From Bradyrhizobium prioriisuperbiae (GTDB lineage: Bacteria > Pseudomonadota > Alphaproteobacteria > Rhizobiales > Xanthobacteraceae): 64,000 bases of DNA. The notes below the pieces were generated by a model. That model saw only the letters and a program-made list of their open reading frames with translations, ran no database searches and had not been told where the DNA came from. The position numbers were made by a program, and so were the translations under genes. The first letter of the stretch is position 1. Each line of letters opens with the position of its first letter. Positions 1 to 8,391 of this stretch are shown one piece after another. The stretch lies in assembly GCF_032397745.1 (NCBI RefSeq), contig NZ_CP135921.1:2852001-2916000 (forward strand), given 5' to 3'.

Positions 1-172
1 CGCCGCCCTTCCTCCCGTGCGGCCCGTCGTATATGAGACATTGACCACCGGAATCTGCCGATGATTCCCTGAATCAAATATCCGGCATCACCGGCATCAT
101 CGGTGGCGGCAGTTTGTTAATTCAATAATTGCAACCTGACACATGATCGACGCATTCCAACCAGGGTATCGC

Positions 173-1828
173 ATGGCTAATCGACTGATGACGGCGCAAT
201 CCAGGGTGGCGATGCGGTCTTGGGGGCTTCCGGGCCTTGTGATGCTGGCGGCGATGGCCGCACTCCCGGCGCTGACCGTCGACGCCGCGGCGAAACAGGG
301 CCGCCGTGCACAGGTCACCGAGGCGACGGCGCCGCGCGAGGCTGGTGATCCGATCATGGCGATCGTGTCGATCAAGAGCCAGCAGGTCACGATCTACGAT
401 GCCGACGGCTGGATCAAGCGCGCGCCGGTGTCGACCGGGGTCAAGGGCCGCGAAACGCCGGCCGGCGTCTTCGCCGTCATCGAGAAGGACAAGGACCACC
501 ATTCGACCCTCTATGACGATGCCTGGATGCCGAACATGCAGCGCATTACCTGGAACGGTGTCGCCCTGCACGGCGGGCCGCTGCCCGGCTATGCCGCCTC
601 GCACGGCTGCGTGCGGATGCCCTACGAGGTCGCGGAAAACCTGTTCGACAAGACGTGGATCGGGATGCGGGTGATCATTTCGCCCGAAGACGCCGCGCCC
701 GTCGATTTTTCCCACCCGGCGCTGTTCGTGCCGAATGCGCAGGCCGTCGCCGCGGCTCCGGAGCGCGCCCGGACGCTCGCCCGGGAGTCGGAGGAGGCCA
801 GCAGGATTGCAGGCGAGGCGAAGAAGGCCTCCGCTGCGGCGTCGCGCGAGGCCGCGCCGTTCACCGCGGCGTCGCTGCGCAAGCTGGAGCAGGCCAAGAC
901 CCGTGCCGACGCCGAGCTCGCGTCTGCCGACAGGGTGCTTGCCGCCGCCAAGGCGGAGCAAGCCAAGTCGGATCAAGCCAGGACGGATCAGGCTGGAACT
1001 GACCCGGCCAGGATCGACAAAGCCAGGACCGAGAAAGCCACGCGGGCCGAAGACGCGAAGCAAAAGGCTGCCACGAAGGCCGCGGATGCGACGACACGGT
1101 TCGAGACCGCCAGGGCCGACAGCACCTCGAAGCTCGACGCCGCCGCAGCCGCCAAGGACGCCGCCAAGGCGGCGGAGACCAGGAAGGCCGACACCGCCAA
1201 GGCGGCGACCGAGGCGAAGCTCGCGATCGAGCCGGCCTCCGTCTACATCAGCCGCGCCACGCAGAAGCTCTACGTGCGCCGCAACACCCACAAGCCGTGG
1301 CCCGATGGCGGCGAAGTGTTCGATTTCTCCATCGAGGTCCCCGTCACCATCCGCGATCCCGATCAGCCGATCGGCACCCATGTGTTCACGGCCATGGCGC
1401 GCAACGATGCCGGCCTGCGCTGGAGCGTGGTCACCATCGACAACGGCGACACCGCCAGAAACGCGCTCGACCGCATCACCATCCCGCAGGATGTGCTCGA
1501 TCGCATCGGGCCGACCGTCTTGCCACGCTCCTCGATCATCGTCTCGGACGAGCCGCTGAGCAGCGAGACCAATTATCGCACCGAGTTCGTCGCGGTGCTG
1601 AACAACCAGCCCCAGGGCGGCTTCATCACGCGCAAGCCGACAGTCAACAATGTGCCGATGGCGAGCCGGGACGACGACGGCTTTGGTTTTTTTGCCCCTG
1701 GCTGGGGCCCCCAACCGGGCTATTCGCGCCGGCGCGGCGGCCAGTATGGTGGTCAATACGGCGACCCGTACGGCAACCAGTATGGCCGCCAGGATTTCTT
1801 CCCTCAGGCGCAGCAGGGCTCGTGGTAA
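173..1828 (+). CDS. L,D-transpeptidase (YkuD fold) with Ala/Lys-rich linker and second degenerate lobe
   Basis: Periplasmic peptidoglycan cross-linking enzyme. Residue numbers here count from an alternative upstream ATG at 143; I place the start at 173 because AGGGT lies 6 nt before it, while the ATG at 143 has no ribosome site. A hydrophobic export segment covers about residues 28-48. The YkuD domain (70-180) has the catalytic signature with His143, then Ser153-His154-Gly155-Cys156-Val157-Arg158; Cys156 is the expected nucleophile. Residues 200-360 are Ala/Lys/Asp-rich and probably helical, with a tandem pentapeptide block at 273-297. Residues 365-490 look like a second YkuD-type beta lobe (VYISRATQKLYVRR, then PIGTHVF) but lack the HG...SHGC motif. 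The tail is rich in Gly, Tyr and Gln. It is a lone gene. The enzymatic call is firm; the role of the second lobe is inferred. Confidence 0.9.
   Translation: MANRLMTAQSRVAMRSWGLPGLVMLAAMAALPALTVDAAAKQGRRAQVTEATAPREAGDPIMAIVSIKSQQVTIYDADGWIKRAPVSTGVKGRETPAGVFAVIEKDKDHHSTLYDDAWMPNMQRITWNGVALHGGPLPGYAASHGCVRMPYEVAENLFDKTWIGMRVIISPEDAAPVDFSHPALFVPNAQAVAAAPERARTLARESEEASRIAGEAKKASAAASREAAPFTAASLRKLEQAKTRADAELASADRVLAAAKAEQAKSDQARTDQAGTDPARIDKARTEKATRAEDAKQKAATKAADATTRFETARADSTSKLDAAAAAKDAAKAAETRKADTAKAATEAKLAIEPASVYISRATQKLYVRRNTHKPWPDGGEVFDFSIEVPVTIRDPDQPIGTHVFTAMARNDAGLRWSVVTIDNGDTARNALDRITIPQDVLDRIGPTVLPRSSIIVSDEPLSSETNYRTEFVAVLNNQPQGGFITRKPTVNNVPMASRDDDGFGFFAPGWGPQPGYSRRRGGQYGGQYGDPYGNQYGRQDFFPQAQQGSW
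959..1033 (+). repeat. In-frame 15-bp minisatellite (five copies) inside the transpeptidase linker
   Basis: Five consecutive 15-nt units encode QAKSD, QARTD, QAGTD, PARID and KARTE. The period equals a whole number of codons, so copy-number change would keep the frame. It lies in the non-catalytic linker. Confidence 0.75.
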
Positions 1829-1952
1829 GGCGCGGCCCGCCCCGCGCCCTGCGACTGGTGGATTGCCGAAGCCTCCGCCCGGGGTAAAATTGATTTTGTT
1901 GCGGCTGATCGTCGACCCGGACGGTTGTCATCCGACGTCGATAATCAGGACA

Positions 1953-2005
1953 CGAGATATCCGGCACCCGAGATATCCGGCCGAGTCTGACCGGTCAAGT
2001 CTGAC
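1953..2005 (+). promoter_or_regulatory. Two adjacent pairs of short direct repeats upstream of the CNBD membrane protein gene
   Basis: CGAGATATCCGG occurs at 1953-1964 and 1969-1980. AGTCTGAC follows at 1984-1991 and 1998-2005. All lie 20-70 nt before the start codon at 2024, where an activator or repressor would bind. No known factor's consensus is recognised, so function is inferred from position only. Confidence 0.4.
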
Positions 2006-2023
2006 GGTGTCACGCGGAGACGT

Positions 2024-2842
2024 ATGATGGAGCCCCTCCACGCAGGTCTTTCGACCATCCTCGACCGCATCGTCGACAGGGCGGCGGACAATCTGCGGAT
2101 AGCAAAGATCTTCATTCAGATGGGGCTCGATCCCAACAACATCACGTCCGACATACTGTTGAACCGGCTGCAGGAGATCGTGCTGGCCAACATCACCCTC
2201 GCCAACATGTTTGCCCTGCTTGGCGCGACCTTCTTCGTCGCCACCCTGCTGATGCGGACAATGGTGCCGTTGCGCATCGCCAACATGTGCGGCTCGACAT
2301 TTTTCGTCGCCTTCGGCGCTCTCTCCGGCAATGTCGCGACGTTTCTGCTGTATCTGCTGCTGCTGCCGATCAATGCCCTTCGTCTTCGCCAGATGCTGAA
2401 CCTGATCAAGAAGGCGCGTGTCGCGGCGGCGGGCGACATGTCGATGGAATGGCTCAAGCCGTTCATGACCGAGCGCCGCTACCGCCATGGCGACAGGCTG
2501 TTCAAAAAAGGGGACCTCGCGAACGAGATGTTCCTGACGGTCACGGGCAAATTCCTGGTCAAGGAAATCGACGTCGAGCTTCCGCCCGGGCGCCTGATGG
2601 GAGAGCTTGGCTTCCTCACCCCCAACAAAAGCCGCACCGCGACCGTCGAATGCATCGAGGACGGGCAGGTCCTGTCCATCACCTATGACAGGTTGCTCGA
2701 AATCTACTTCCAGAACCCGCAGTTCGGTTATTACTTCCTCGTCCTGACCAGCCAGCGTTTGATGGAAAACATCGCGCGGCTGGAGACGATTGTCGAACAC
2801 CAGCAGGCCGAGCGTCCGCCTGCCACGGACGATATCGGGTGA
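2024..2842 (+). CDS. Membrane protein with C-terminal cyclic-nucleotide-binding domain
   Basis: 272 residues. Hydrophobic helices lie at about 58-78, 86-101 and 103-118. A cNMP-binding beta-roll follows at about 145-235 (RRYRHGDRLFKKGD, then GELGFLTPNKSRTATVEC). The phosphate-binding cassette keeps Glu194 and Arg204, the residues that normally contact the ribose and cyclic phosphate, so nucleotide binding is plausible. There is no helix-turn-helix after the domain, so this is not a CRP-type regulator, and no channel or kinase domain. The arrangement of about three helices plus a cytosolic nucleotide sensor resembles Popeye-type proteins in layout only. GGAG sits just ahead of the start. Function unknown. 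Confidence 0.8.
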   Translation: MMEPLHAGLSTILDRIVDRAADNLRIAKIFIQMGLDPNNITSDILLNRLQEIVLANITLANMFALLGATFFVATLLMRTMVPLRIANMCGSTFFVAFGALSGNVATFLLYLLLLPINALRLRQMLNLIKKARVAAAGDMSMEWLKPFMTERRYRHGDRLFKKGDLANEMFLTVTGKFLVKEIDVELPPGRLMGELGFLTPNKSRTATVECIEDGQVLSITYDRLLEIYFQNPQFGYYFLVLTSQRLMENIARLETIVEHQQAERPPATDDIG

Positions 2843-2879
2843 GTCCTTTGGTTGCGCCGAATGAATCTGAGGAGCGCCT

Positions 2880-3080
2880 ATGCCGACCAGAAGTGTCGTA
2901 CGGACGGATGTAGGTAAGCTGAAGGCCCTGCGAGCAGCGGCTCGCCTCGGCGCCGACGCGCTGGATCGCGGCGAATTCAAAGAATTCAAGAACGCCGAGG
3001 ATCTGCAAATCTATTTGAACGACGTTTCGGAAAAGGTCATTTCCGCAACAGCTCAGGCGCGGGGTGGATTAGCCAAGTAG
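2880..3080 (+). CDS. Small ParD-like antitoxin-family protein, orphan
   Basis: 66 residues with a strong GAGGAG site 6 nt before the ATG. The body (KALRAAARLGADALDRGEFK, then EFKNAEDLQIYLNDV) resembles the C-terminal toxin-binding half of ParD-type antitoxins, in which a short helix leads into an acidic amphipathic stretch. No toxin gene is adjacent: polA follows convergently and the CNBD gene precedes it. It may be a solitary antitoxin remnant or a small regulator. Family assignment is by similarity of pattern only. Confidence 0.6.
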   Translation: MPTRSVVRTDVGKLKALRAAARLGADALDRGEFKEFKNAEDLQIYLNDVSEKVISATAQARGGLAK

Positions 3081-3151
3081 CCCGCATGAGCGAAGTGATA
3101 TGCGGGGCGCAGGATGACTAAAGCCCGGATGTCGCTTCGCTCATCCGGGCT
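3078..3151. repeat. Two family-B palindromes between convergent genes
   Basis: The second palindrome has perfect 10-nt arms, AGCCCGGATG (3122-3131) and CATCCGGGCT (3142-3151), around a 10-nt loop. An imperfect copy lies at 3078-3108. Related copies occur near 23071, 36976 and 53980. Placed between the ends of the small antitoxin gene and polA, it may also serve as a two-way terminator. Confidence 0.7.
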
Positions 3152-3184
3152 ACACGAGCTGTCATGGACGGCGGAAAGGCGCCC

Positions 3185-6100
3185 TCAATGCGCCTCGTCC
3201 CAATTATGCGCGGCCCGCGCGTCCACATGCAGCGGCACCGACATCACCACGGCCGGGAACGGTGCGTCCTGCATCACCCGCTGCACCACGGGCAGGGTCT
3301 TCTCCACTTCGTTGTCGGGCACTTCGAAAATCAGTTCGTCGTGCACCTGCAGCAGCATCTGGGCCGAGAGTTTCTTGGCGGCCAGCGCGTCTTCCATCCG
3401 GATCATAGCGCGGCGGATGATGTCGGCGGCGGAGCCCTGCAGGCGGGCGTTGATGGCGGCGCGTTCGTTGAAGGCGCGGTGCGAGGGGTTGGGTGAGCGG
3501 ATATCGGGATAGTGGCATTTGCGCCCGAACAGCGTCACCACATAGCCGTGCTCGCGGCAGAAGTCGCGGGTCTGGTCCATGTAGGCGCGGATGCCGGGGA
3601 AACGTTCGAAGTATTTCTTGATGTAACTGGAGGCTTCCTCGCGCGGAATGCCGAGCTGGTTGGCGAGGCCAAACGCCGAGATGCCGTAGATGATGCCGAA
3701 ATTGATCGCCTTGGCACGGCGCCGCACTTCGCTCGGCATGTCCTTGATCGGCACGCCGAACATTTCCGACGCCGTCATGGCGTGAATATCGAGGCCGTCC
3801 TGGAACGCTTGTTTCAGTGTGGGGATGTCGGCGATCTCGGCCAGAAGCCGCAATTCGATCTGCGAATAGTCGGCGGAGACGAGTTTATGCCCCGGTATCG
3901 AGATGAAGGCGCGGCGGATCTTGCGGCCGTCTTCGGTGCGCACCGGAATGTTCTGCAGGTTCGGTTCCGACGACGACAGCCGCCCCGTGGTGGTGGAGGC
4001 CAGCGAATACGAGGTGTGAATGCGGTTGGTCTGCGGATGCACGAAGGTCGGCAGCAGATCCGTGTAGGTCGATCTCAGCTTGGTGACGCCGCGCCATTCC
4101 AGGATCTTTTTCGGGAAGTCGTGGCCCTGCTCGGCGAGCTCGTCCAGGATCGAGGCCGAGGTCGACCACGCGCCGGTCTTGGTCTTGCTGCCGCCGGGCA
4201 GGCTCATCTTGCCGAACAGGATGTCGCCGAGTTGTTTGGGGCTGCCGGGATTGACCGGCTCGCCGGCCATCTCCTGGATCTCCGCTTCCAGCCGCGCTGC
4301 CGTCTGCGCGAACTCGCCGGAGAGACGCGACAGCACCTGGCGGTCGATCGAGATGCCGCGCCGCTCCATGCGGGCCAGCACGCTCGCCATCGGCCGTTCC
4401 AGCGTCTCGTACACGGTGTTCATACGCTCGGCGACCAGGCGCGGCTTCAGCACCTGCCACAGCCGCAGTGTCACGTCGGCGTCTTCGGCGGCGTATTCCG
4501 TCGCCTTTTCGATCGGCACATGGTCGAAGGTGATCTGGTTCTTGCCGGAGCCGGCGACCTCACTGAAAGCGATCGGCTGATGGCCCAGCCATTTTTCCGA
4601 CAGCGGATCCATGCCATGGGCGCCGCGCCCGGCATCGAGCACATACGACATCAGCAGGGTGTCGTCGATCGAGGTCACCGCGATGCCATGCTGCAGGAAC
4701 ACCAGCGCATCGAACTTCAGGTTCTGCCAGATCGTGAGCACGCCCGGGTCTTCCAGCAGCGGCTTGATCAGCGCCAGCGCGTCCTGCGGTTTCAACTGGT
4801 CGGGCGCCAGGCCGCCGGCAAACAGGCCCGCGCCGTCGCCGCCCTGCTTGTGGATCAGCGGCACATAACAGGCATCATTGGGCCCGAGCGCCAGCGAGAA
4901 GCCGCAGAGCTCCGCCTGCATCGGATCGAGGCTGGTGGTCTCGGTGTCGACGGCGACATGGCCCAGCGCCTTGGCGCGGGTCACCCAGGTTTTCAGCTCG
5001 TCCAGGGTGCGGACGGTGGCGTATTTTTTGGGATCGATCTTGCTTGCATGTCCGGCGGCCGCGCGGGCCGCGGCGAAGGCCTGCGGTGTCAGCACGTTGC
5101 TGCCGGGCGCAGCAGTCGGCTTCGACGCCGGGGATTGCTTGTCTTGCCGGTTGTCTTGCCGATTATCCTGGCCGCCCTCGAAGGCAAAGCCCGGCGCGGC
5201 GCCGCCCTGCGGCACTGACGCCGCGGCCGAGGCGCTTTTCAGCCGGTCTTCCGCGGCGATGTCGGCGGGGTTGATTTCGGAATAATCCGCGACCCGCTTG
5301 GTCAGGGTGGTGAATTCCATCGCCTTGAGGAAGGCGATCAGCTTGCGCGCATCCGGATCGTGCACCGCGAGGTCGTCCAGCGGCACGTCCAGCTTCACCT
5401 TGTCGTCAAGCTGCACCAGCTTTTTCGAAATCCGCGCCTTCTCCGCGTTCTCGATCAGCGCCTCGCGCCGCTTCGGTTGCTTGATCTCGCCGGCGCGCTG
5501 CAACAGGGTTTCGAGATCGCCGTATTCGACGATCAGCTGCGCCGCGGTCTTGATGCCGATGCCGGGCACGCCCGGCACGTTGTCGACGGAGTCGCCCGCC
5601 AGCGCCTGCACCTCGACCACCTTCTCCGGCGGCACGCCGAATTTCTCGATCACCTCGGGAATTCCGATGCGGCGGTCCTTCATGGTGTCGTACATCATGA
5701 CGCGCTCGCTCACGAGCTGCATCAGGTCCTTGTCGGAGGAGACGATGATGGTGGTGGCGCCGCGCTGGTCGGCCTCACGCGCATAGGTGGCGATCAGATC
5801 GTCGGCCTCGAAGCCGCCCTGTTCCAGGCACGGCAGGTCGAATGCCTTCACGGCTTCACGGATCAGCGCGAACTGCGGGATCAGGTCCTCCGGCGCCGGC
5901 GGCCGGTGCGCCTTGTAGTCGGGATAGAGCGTGTTGCGGAAAGTGATTTCCGACTTGTCGAAAATGATCGCCAGATGCGTCGGCTGGTTATCCCTCGGCA
6001 TGTCGCGCAACAGCTTCCACAGCATGTTGCAGAACCCGAGCACGGCATTGACCTGCATCCCGTCCGACTTGCGGTTCAGCGGCGGCAGCGCGTGATAGGC

Positions 6101-6211
6101 GCGGAAGATGTAGGACGAACCGTCGACCAGGAAGAGATGATCGCCCTTCTTGAGGGCAGGCGTCTTCAGGGCGGCGGGGGAGGCGGTGGCCGTAGAGGTG
6201 CTTTTCGACAT
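3185..6211 (-). CDS. polA: DNA polymerase I
   Basis: About 1008 residues; replication gap filling, RNA primer removal and repair synthesis. The N-terminal 5'-3' flap nuclease begins at once (HLFLVDGSSYIFRAYHALPP). A 3'-5' exonuclease domain follows with an apparently intact DxE start (VAVDTETTSLDPMQAEL), then the polymerase domain with motif A (DYSQIELRLLAEI), motif B (RRRAKAINFGIIYGISAFGL) and motif C (QVHDELIFEVP). An alanine/glutamine-rich linker with three imperfect RQDN units separates the first two domains. The start at 6211 gives MSKSTST and skips 19 upstream in-frame residues that do not fit the family. All three activities look functional. Confidence 0.97.
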   Translation of the reverse strand: MSKSTSTATASPAALKTPALKKGDHLFLVDGSSYIFRAYHALPPLNRKSDGMQVNAVLGFCNMLWKLLRDMPRDNQPTHLAIIFDKSEITFRNTLYPDYKAHRPPAPEDLIPQFALIREAVKAFDLPCLEQGGFEADDLIATYAREADQRGATTIIVSSDKDLMQLVSERVMMYDTMKDRRIGIPEVIEKFGVPPEKVVEVQALAGDSVDNVPGVPGIGIKTAAQLIVEYGDLETLLQRAGEIKQPKRREALIENAEKARISKKLVQLDDKVKLDVPLDDLAVHDPDARKLIAFLKAMEFTTLTKRVADYSEINPADIAAEDRLKSASAAASVPQGGAAPGFAFEGGQDNRQDNRQDKQSPASKPTAAPGSNVLTPQAFAAARAAAGHASKIDPKKYATVRTLDELKTWVTRAKALGHVAVDTETTSLDPMQAELCGFSLALGPNDACYVPLIHKQGGDGAGLFAGGLAPDQLKPQDALALIKPLLEDPGVLTIWQNLKFDALVFLQHGIAVTSIDDTLLMSYVLDAGRGAHGMDPLSEKWLGHQPIAFSEVAGSGKNQITFDHVPIEKATEYAAEDADVTLRLWQVLKPRLVAERMNTVYETLERPMASVLARMERRGISIDRQVLSRLSGEFAQTAARLEAEIQEMAGEPVNPGSPKQLGDILFGKMSLPGGSKTKTGAWSTSASILDELAEQGHDFPKKILEWRGVTKLRSTYTDLLPTFVHPQTNRIHTSYSLASTTTGRLSSSEPNLQNIPVRTEDGRKIRRAFISIPGHKLVSADYSQIELRLLAEIADIPTLKQAFQDGLDIHAMTASEMFGVPIKDMPSEVRRRAKAINFGIIYGISAFGLANQLGIPREEASSYIKKYFERFPGIRAYMDQTRDFCREHGYVVTLFGRKCHYPDIRSPNPSHRAFNERAAINARLQGSAADIIRRAMIRMEDALAAKKLSAQMLLQVHDELIFEVPDNEVEKTLPVVQRVMQDAPFPAVVMSVPLHVDARAAHNWDEAH

Positions 6212-6281
6212 GGCCGCAATGTAGGGATTTTTGCCGCCCTTGACACCTGCTCCCGGCCGGCTGCGCACCGGAATCTTTTGG

Positions 6282-7172
6282 CTATTTGACGGCCTTCATG
6301 CAGTCCGCCAGGAACTCCATCACCGCGCGGACCGCGGGCGCATGGCGCAGGTCGCGGTGGACCACGAGCCACACGTCGCGGCTGACCGGCTTCTGCGCCA
6401 CCTTATAGCGCGCAAGCAGCGGATCGCGGTCGCCGAGAAAATGCGGCAGGGCGGCGAGGCCGACACCGGCGCGTGCGGCGGCCGCCTGATTTTCCAGGTC
6501 GTTGGTGCGCAGCACGATCTCATTGCCGCCGGCGATCACCTTCAGCCATTTCTGCTGTGCCGTGTCGCCCATGATGATCTCGTCATAGGCGATATACGCA
6601 AACGCATGCGGTGGCGTTTCCTTCAGATAAGCCGGCGCGCCGTACAGGCTGAAGCCGAAACTGCCGACCTTGCGTGCGATCAGTCCCGGCTCGGCAGGGC
6701 GCGCCAGGCGCAGTGCGACATCCGCCTCGCGCCGGCTGAGCGAGGCGCTGCGCTTCTCGCCGATCAGCTTGATCCGGATGCGGGGATGACGCTGCCGCAG
6801 CCGAACGAGCTGCGGCGCGATGATCGCATTGGCCAGCGACGGCGGCGCGCTGATCGCCACCTCGCCGCTGATGCCGGGTTTCGCCGCCTGTGCCGCACGA
6901 CTCACCGCAAAGGTCGCTTCCTCCATGGGTGCGGCGATCCCGGCGATGCGCTGGCCGTCGTCGGTGAGCGTGGTTGTGCGCGACCTGCGGTCGACCAGTT
7001 TCAAGGCCACTGAGGCTTCCAGCGCGGCGACCCGGCGGGCCACGGTCGCGTGATCGACGCCGAGCGCGCGGGCTGCCGCGGACAGTGTGCCCTCGCGGGC
7101 CAGCACCATGAAGTGGTGCAGGTCTTCCCAGTCGAGGTTGTCGCGGTCGAGCCGCTTCCCGGAAGCCGACAT
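6282..7172 (-). CDS. LysR-family transcriptional regulator
   Basis: About 296 residues. The N-terminal winged helix-turn-helix lies at about 10-70 (DLEDLHHFMVLAREGTLSA-like stretch, then ALGVDHATVARRVAALE). A periplasmic-binding-protein-like effector domain follows from about 95. An ATG at 7172 is preferred over a TTG two codons upstream. It is divergent from a quinone oxidoreductase gene with a 95-nt gap holding a dyad, the standard layout for a LysR protein controlling its neighbour. The effector is unknown. Confidence 0.9.
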   Translation of the reverse strand: MSASGKRLDRDNLDWEDLHHFMVLAREGTLSAAARALGVDHATVARRVAALEASVALKLVDRRSRTTTLTDDGQRIAGIAAPMEEATFAVSRAAQAAKPGISGEVAISAPPSLANAIIAPQLVRLRQRHPRIRIKLIGEKRSASLSRREADVALRLARPAEPGLIARKVGSFGFSLYGAPAYLKETPPHAFAYIAYDEIIMGDTAQQKWLKVIAGGNEIVLRTNDLENQAAAARAGVGLAALPHFLGDRDPLLARYKVAQKPVSRDVWLVVHRDLRHAPAVRAVMEFLADCMKAVK

Positions 7173-7197
7173 GTGCAAATTCTCACATCAAAAGTGA

Positions 7198-7221
7198 AGA
7201 TATGGGCAATTTCGCATATCT
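7198..7221. promoter_or_regulatory. Candidate LysR operator: inverted repeat in the divergent promoter region
   Basis: AGATATG at 7198-7204 and CATATCT at 7215-7221 are perfect inverted copies separated by 10 nt. They lie between the divergent LysR and quinone-reductase starts (7172 and 7268). Dyads in this position usually bind the LysR protein; binding is inferred. Confidence 0.55.
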
Positions 7222-7267
7222 CGCCGGAGTTCCATAGTCGTCCTGTCGACGAACAGGAGCCATTGTC

Positions 7268-8236
7268 ATGATCCATGCCATCCGATTGAAGGCGCCGGGA
7301 GGCGCCGACCAGCTCGAAGCCGTGACCATTGAATTGCCACCGCCAGCACGGGGCGAGGTTCGCATCCGGCAGACCGCAATCGGGGTCAATTTCCTCGATA
7401 TCTATCAGCGCCGGGGAGAATACGCGCTGCCGGATGGCATTCCCGGCGTCGAGGCGGTCGGTGTCGTCACCGCGGTCGGCGCGGATGTCATCGGGCTTCG
7501 CGCCGGCGACCGCATCGTCTATGCGGGGGCGCCGGTCGGGGCCTACACCTCGGAGCGCAACCTGCCGGCCTGGCGCGGTGTCAAGCTGCCGGACGGGCTG
7601 TCCGACGAGGCGGTGGCGTCGGTGTTCATGAAGGGCATGACCGCGTACATGCTGCTTCATCGCATCTATCCGGTCGGCCGCGGCACCACCATCCTGGTGC
7701 ACAGCGCAGCCGGCGGGCTGGGACAACTGGTGACGCCATGGGCGACTCATCTCGGCGCGACGGTGATCGGCACCGTCAGCTCGGATGCAAAGGCTGCCAT
7801 CGCCCGCACGAGTGGTGCACAGCACGTCATTGTCGGACGCGATGCCGATTTCGCCGGCGAGGTGGCGAAACTGACCGACGGCCGCGGCGTCGATGCCGCC
7901 TATGACGGTGTCGGCGGCACGACACTTGCGAAGACACTGGCCTGCGTGCGGCCGTTCGGTGTGGTGGCGAGCATCGGCCAGTCCGGCGGCCCGATTCCGC
8001 CCATCGATGTCAGCGAACTCGGTCCACGCCGCAGCATCATGCTCGGGCGCCCCAGCATCATGGGCTATGTGAACAATGCCGACGATTATCACGCTGCCGC
8101 GCAGGCCGTGCTGGCGGCGCTTGCGGAGGGCGTTTTGCAGGGGAAGGGCAAGCCATATCGCCTGAGCGAGGCTGTGCAGGCTCATATCGACCTGGAAGCC
8201 GGCCGAACCAGTGGCGCGCTGATTTTGGTGCCGTGA
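7268..8236 (+). CDS. NAD(P)H:quinone oxidoreductase, zinc-independent MDR family
   Basis: 322 residues. It should reduce quinones or related enones with NAD(P)H in the cytosol. The N-terminal catalytic lobe is GroES-like (GVNFLDIYQRRGEYALPDGI, a QOR signature). The Rossmann fold begins at about 135-150 with HSAAGGLGQL, the AxxGGxGxx nucleotide motif of QOR enzymes. Zinc-binding cysteines of alcohol dehydrogenases are absent. AGGAG sits 9 nt before the ATG. The divergent LysR regulator is its likely controller. Confidence 0.9.
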   Translation: MIHAIRLKAPGGADQLEAVTIELPPPARGEVRIRQTAIGVNFLDIYQRRGEYALPDGIPGVEAVGVVTAVGADVIGLRAGDRIVYAGAPVGAYTSERNLPAWRGVKLPDGLSDEAVASVFMKGMTAYMLLHRIYPVGRGTTILVHSAAGGLGQLVTPWATHLGATVIGTVSSDAKAAIARTSGAQHVIVGRDADFAGEVAKLTDGRGVDAAYDGVGGTTLAKTLACVRPFGVVASIGQSGGPIPPIDVSELGPRRSIMLGRPSIMGYVNNADDYHAAAQAVLAALAEGVLQGKGKPYRLSEAVQAHIDLEAGRTSGALILVP

Positions 8237-8250
8237 ATCATCCCCACAGC

Positions 8251-8341
8251 GTCATTGCCGGGCTTGACCCGGCAATCCAGCTTTCGTCACAACGTGCGTT
8301 GGGCGCTGAAGCTGGATACGCGGGGCAAGCCCGCGTATGAC
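8251..8341. repeat. Family-A composite hairpin repeat
   Basis: Starts GTCATTGCCGGGCTTGACC and ends with GCGTATGAC in inverted orientation. Each half is itself a hairpin (GCCGGG/CCCGGC; ACGCGGG/CCCGCGT). It lies between convergent genes, so transcription termination is possible. Related copies lie at 15135, 24298, 38640 and 62544. Confidence 0.7.
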
Positions 8342-8391
8342 GCTGAATGTGGAGAGTCGCCTTCCGCCACACAAACGTGGCCGCGAAAAAC

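Noticed and set aside
3512..5218. Long forward reading frame of 568 codons opposite polA
   Set aside because: It is the complementary strand of well-conserved polymerase domains; its translation is His/Arg/Gln-rich low complexity with no family resemblance. High GC creates such shadows.
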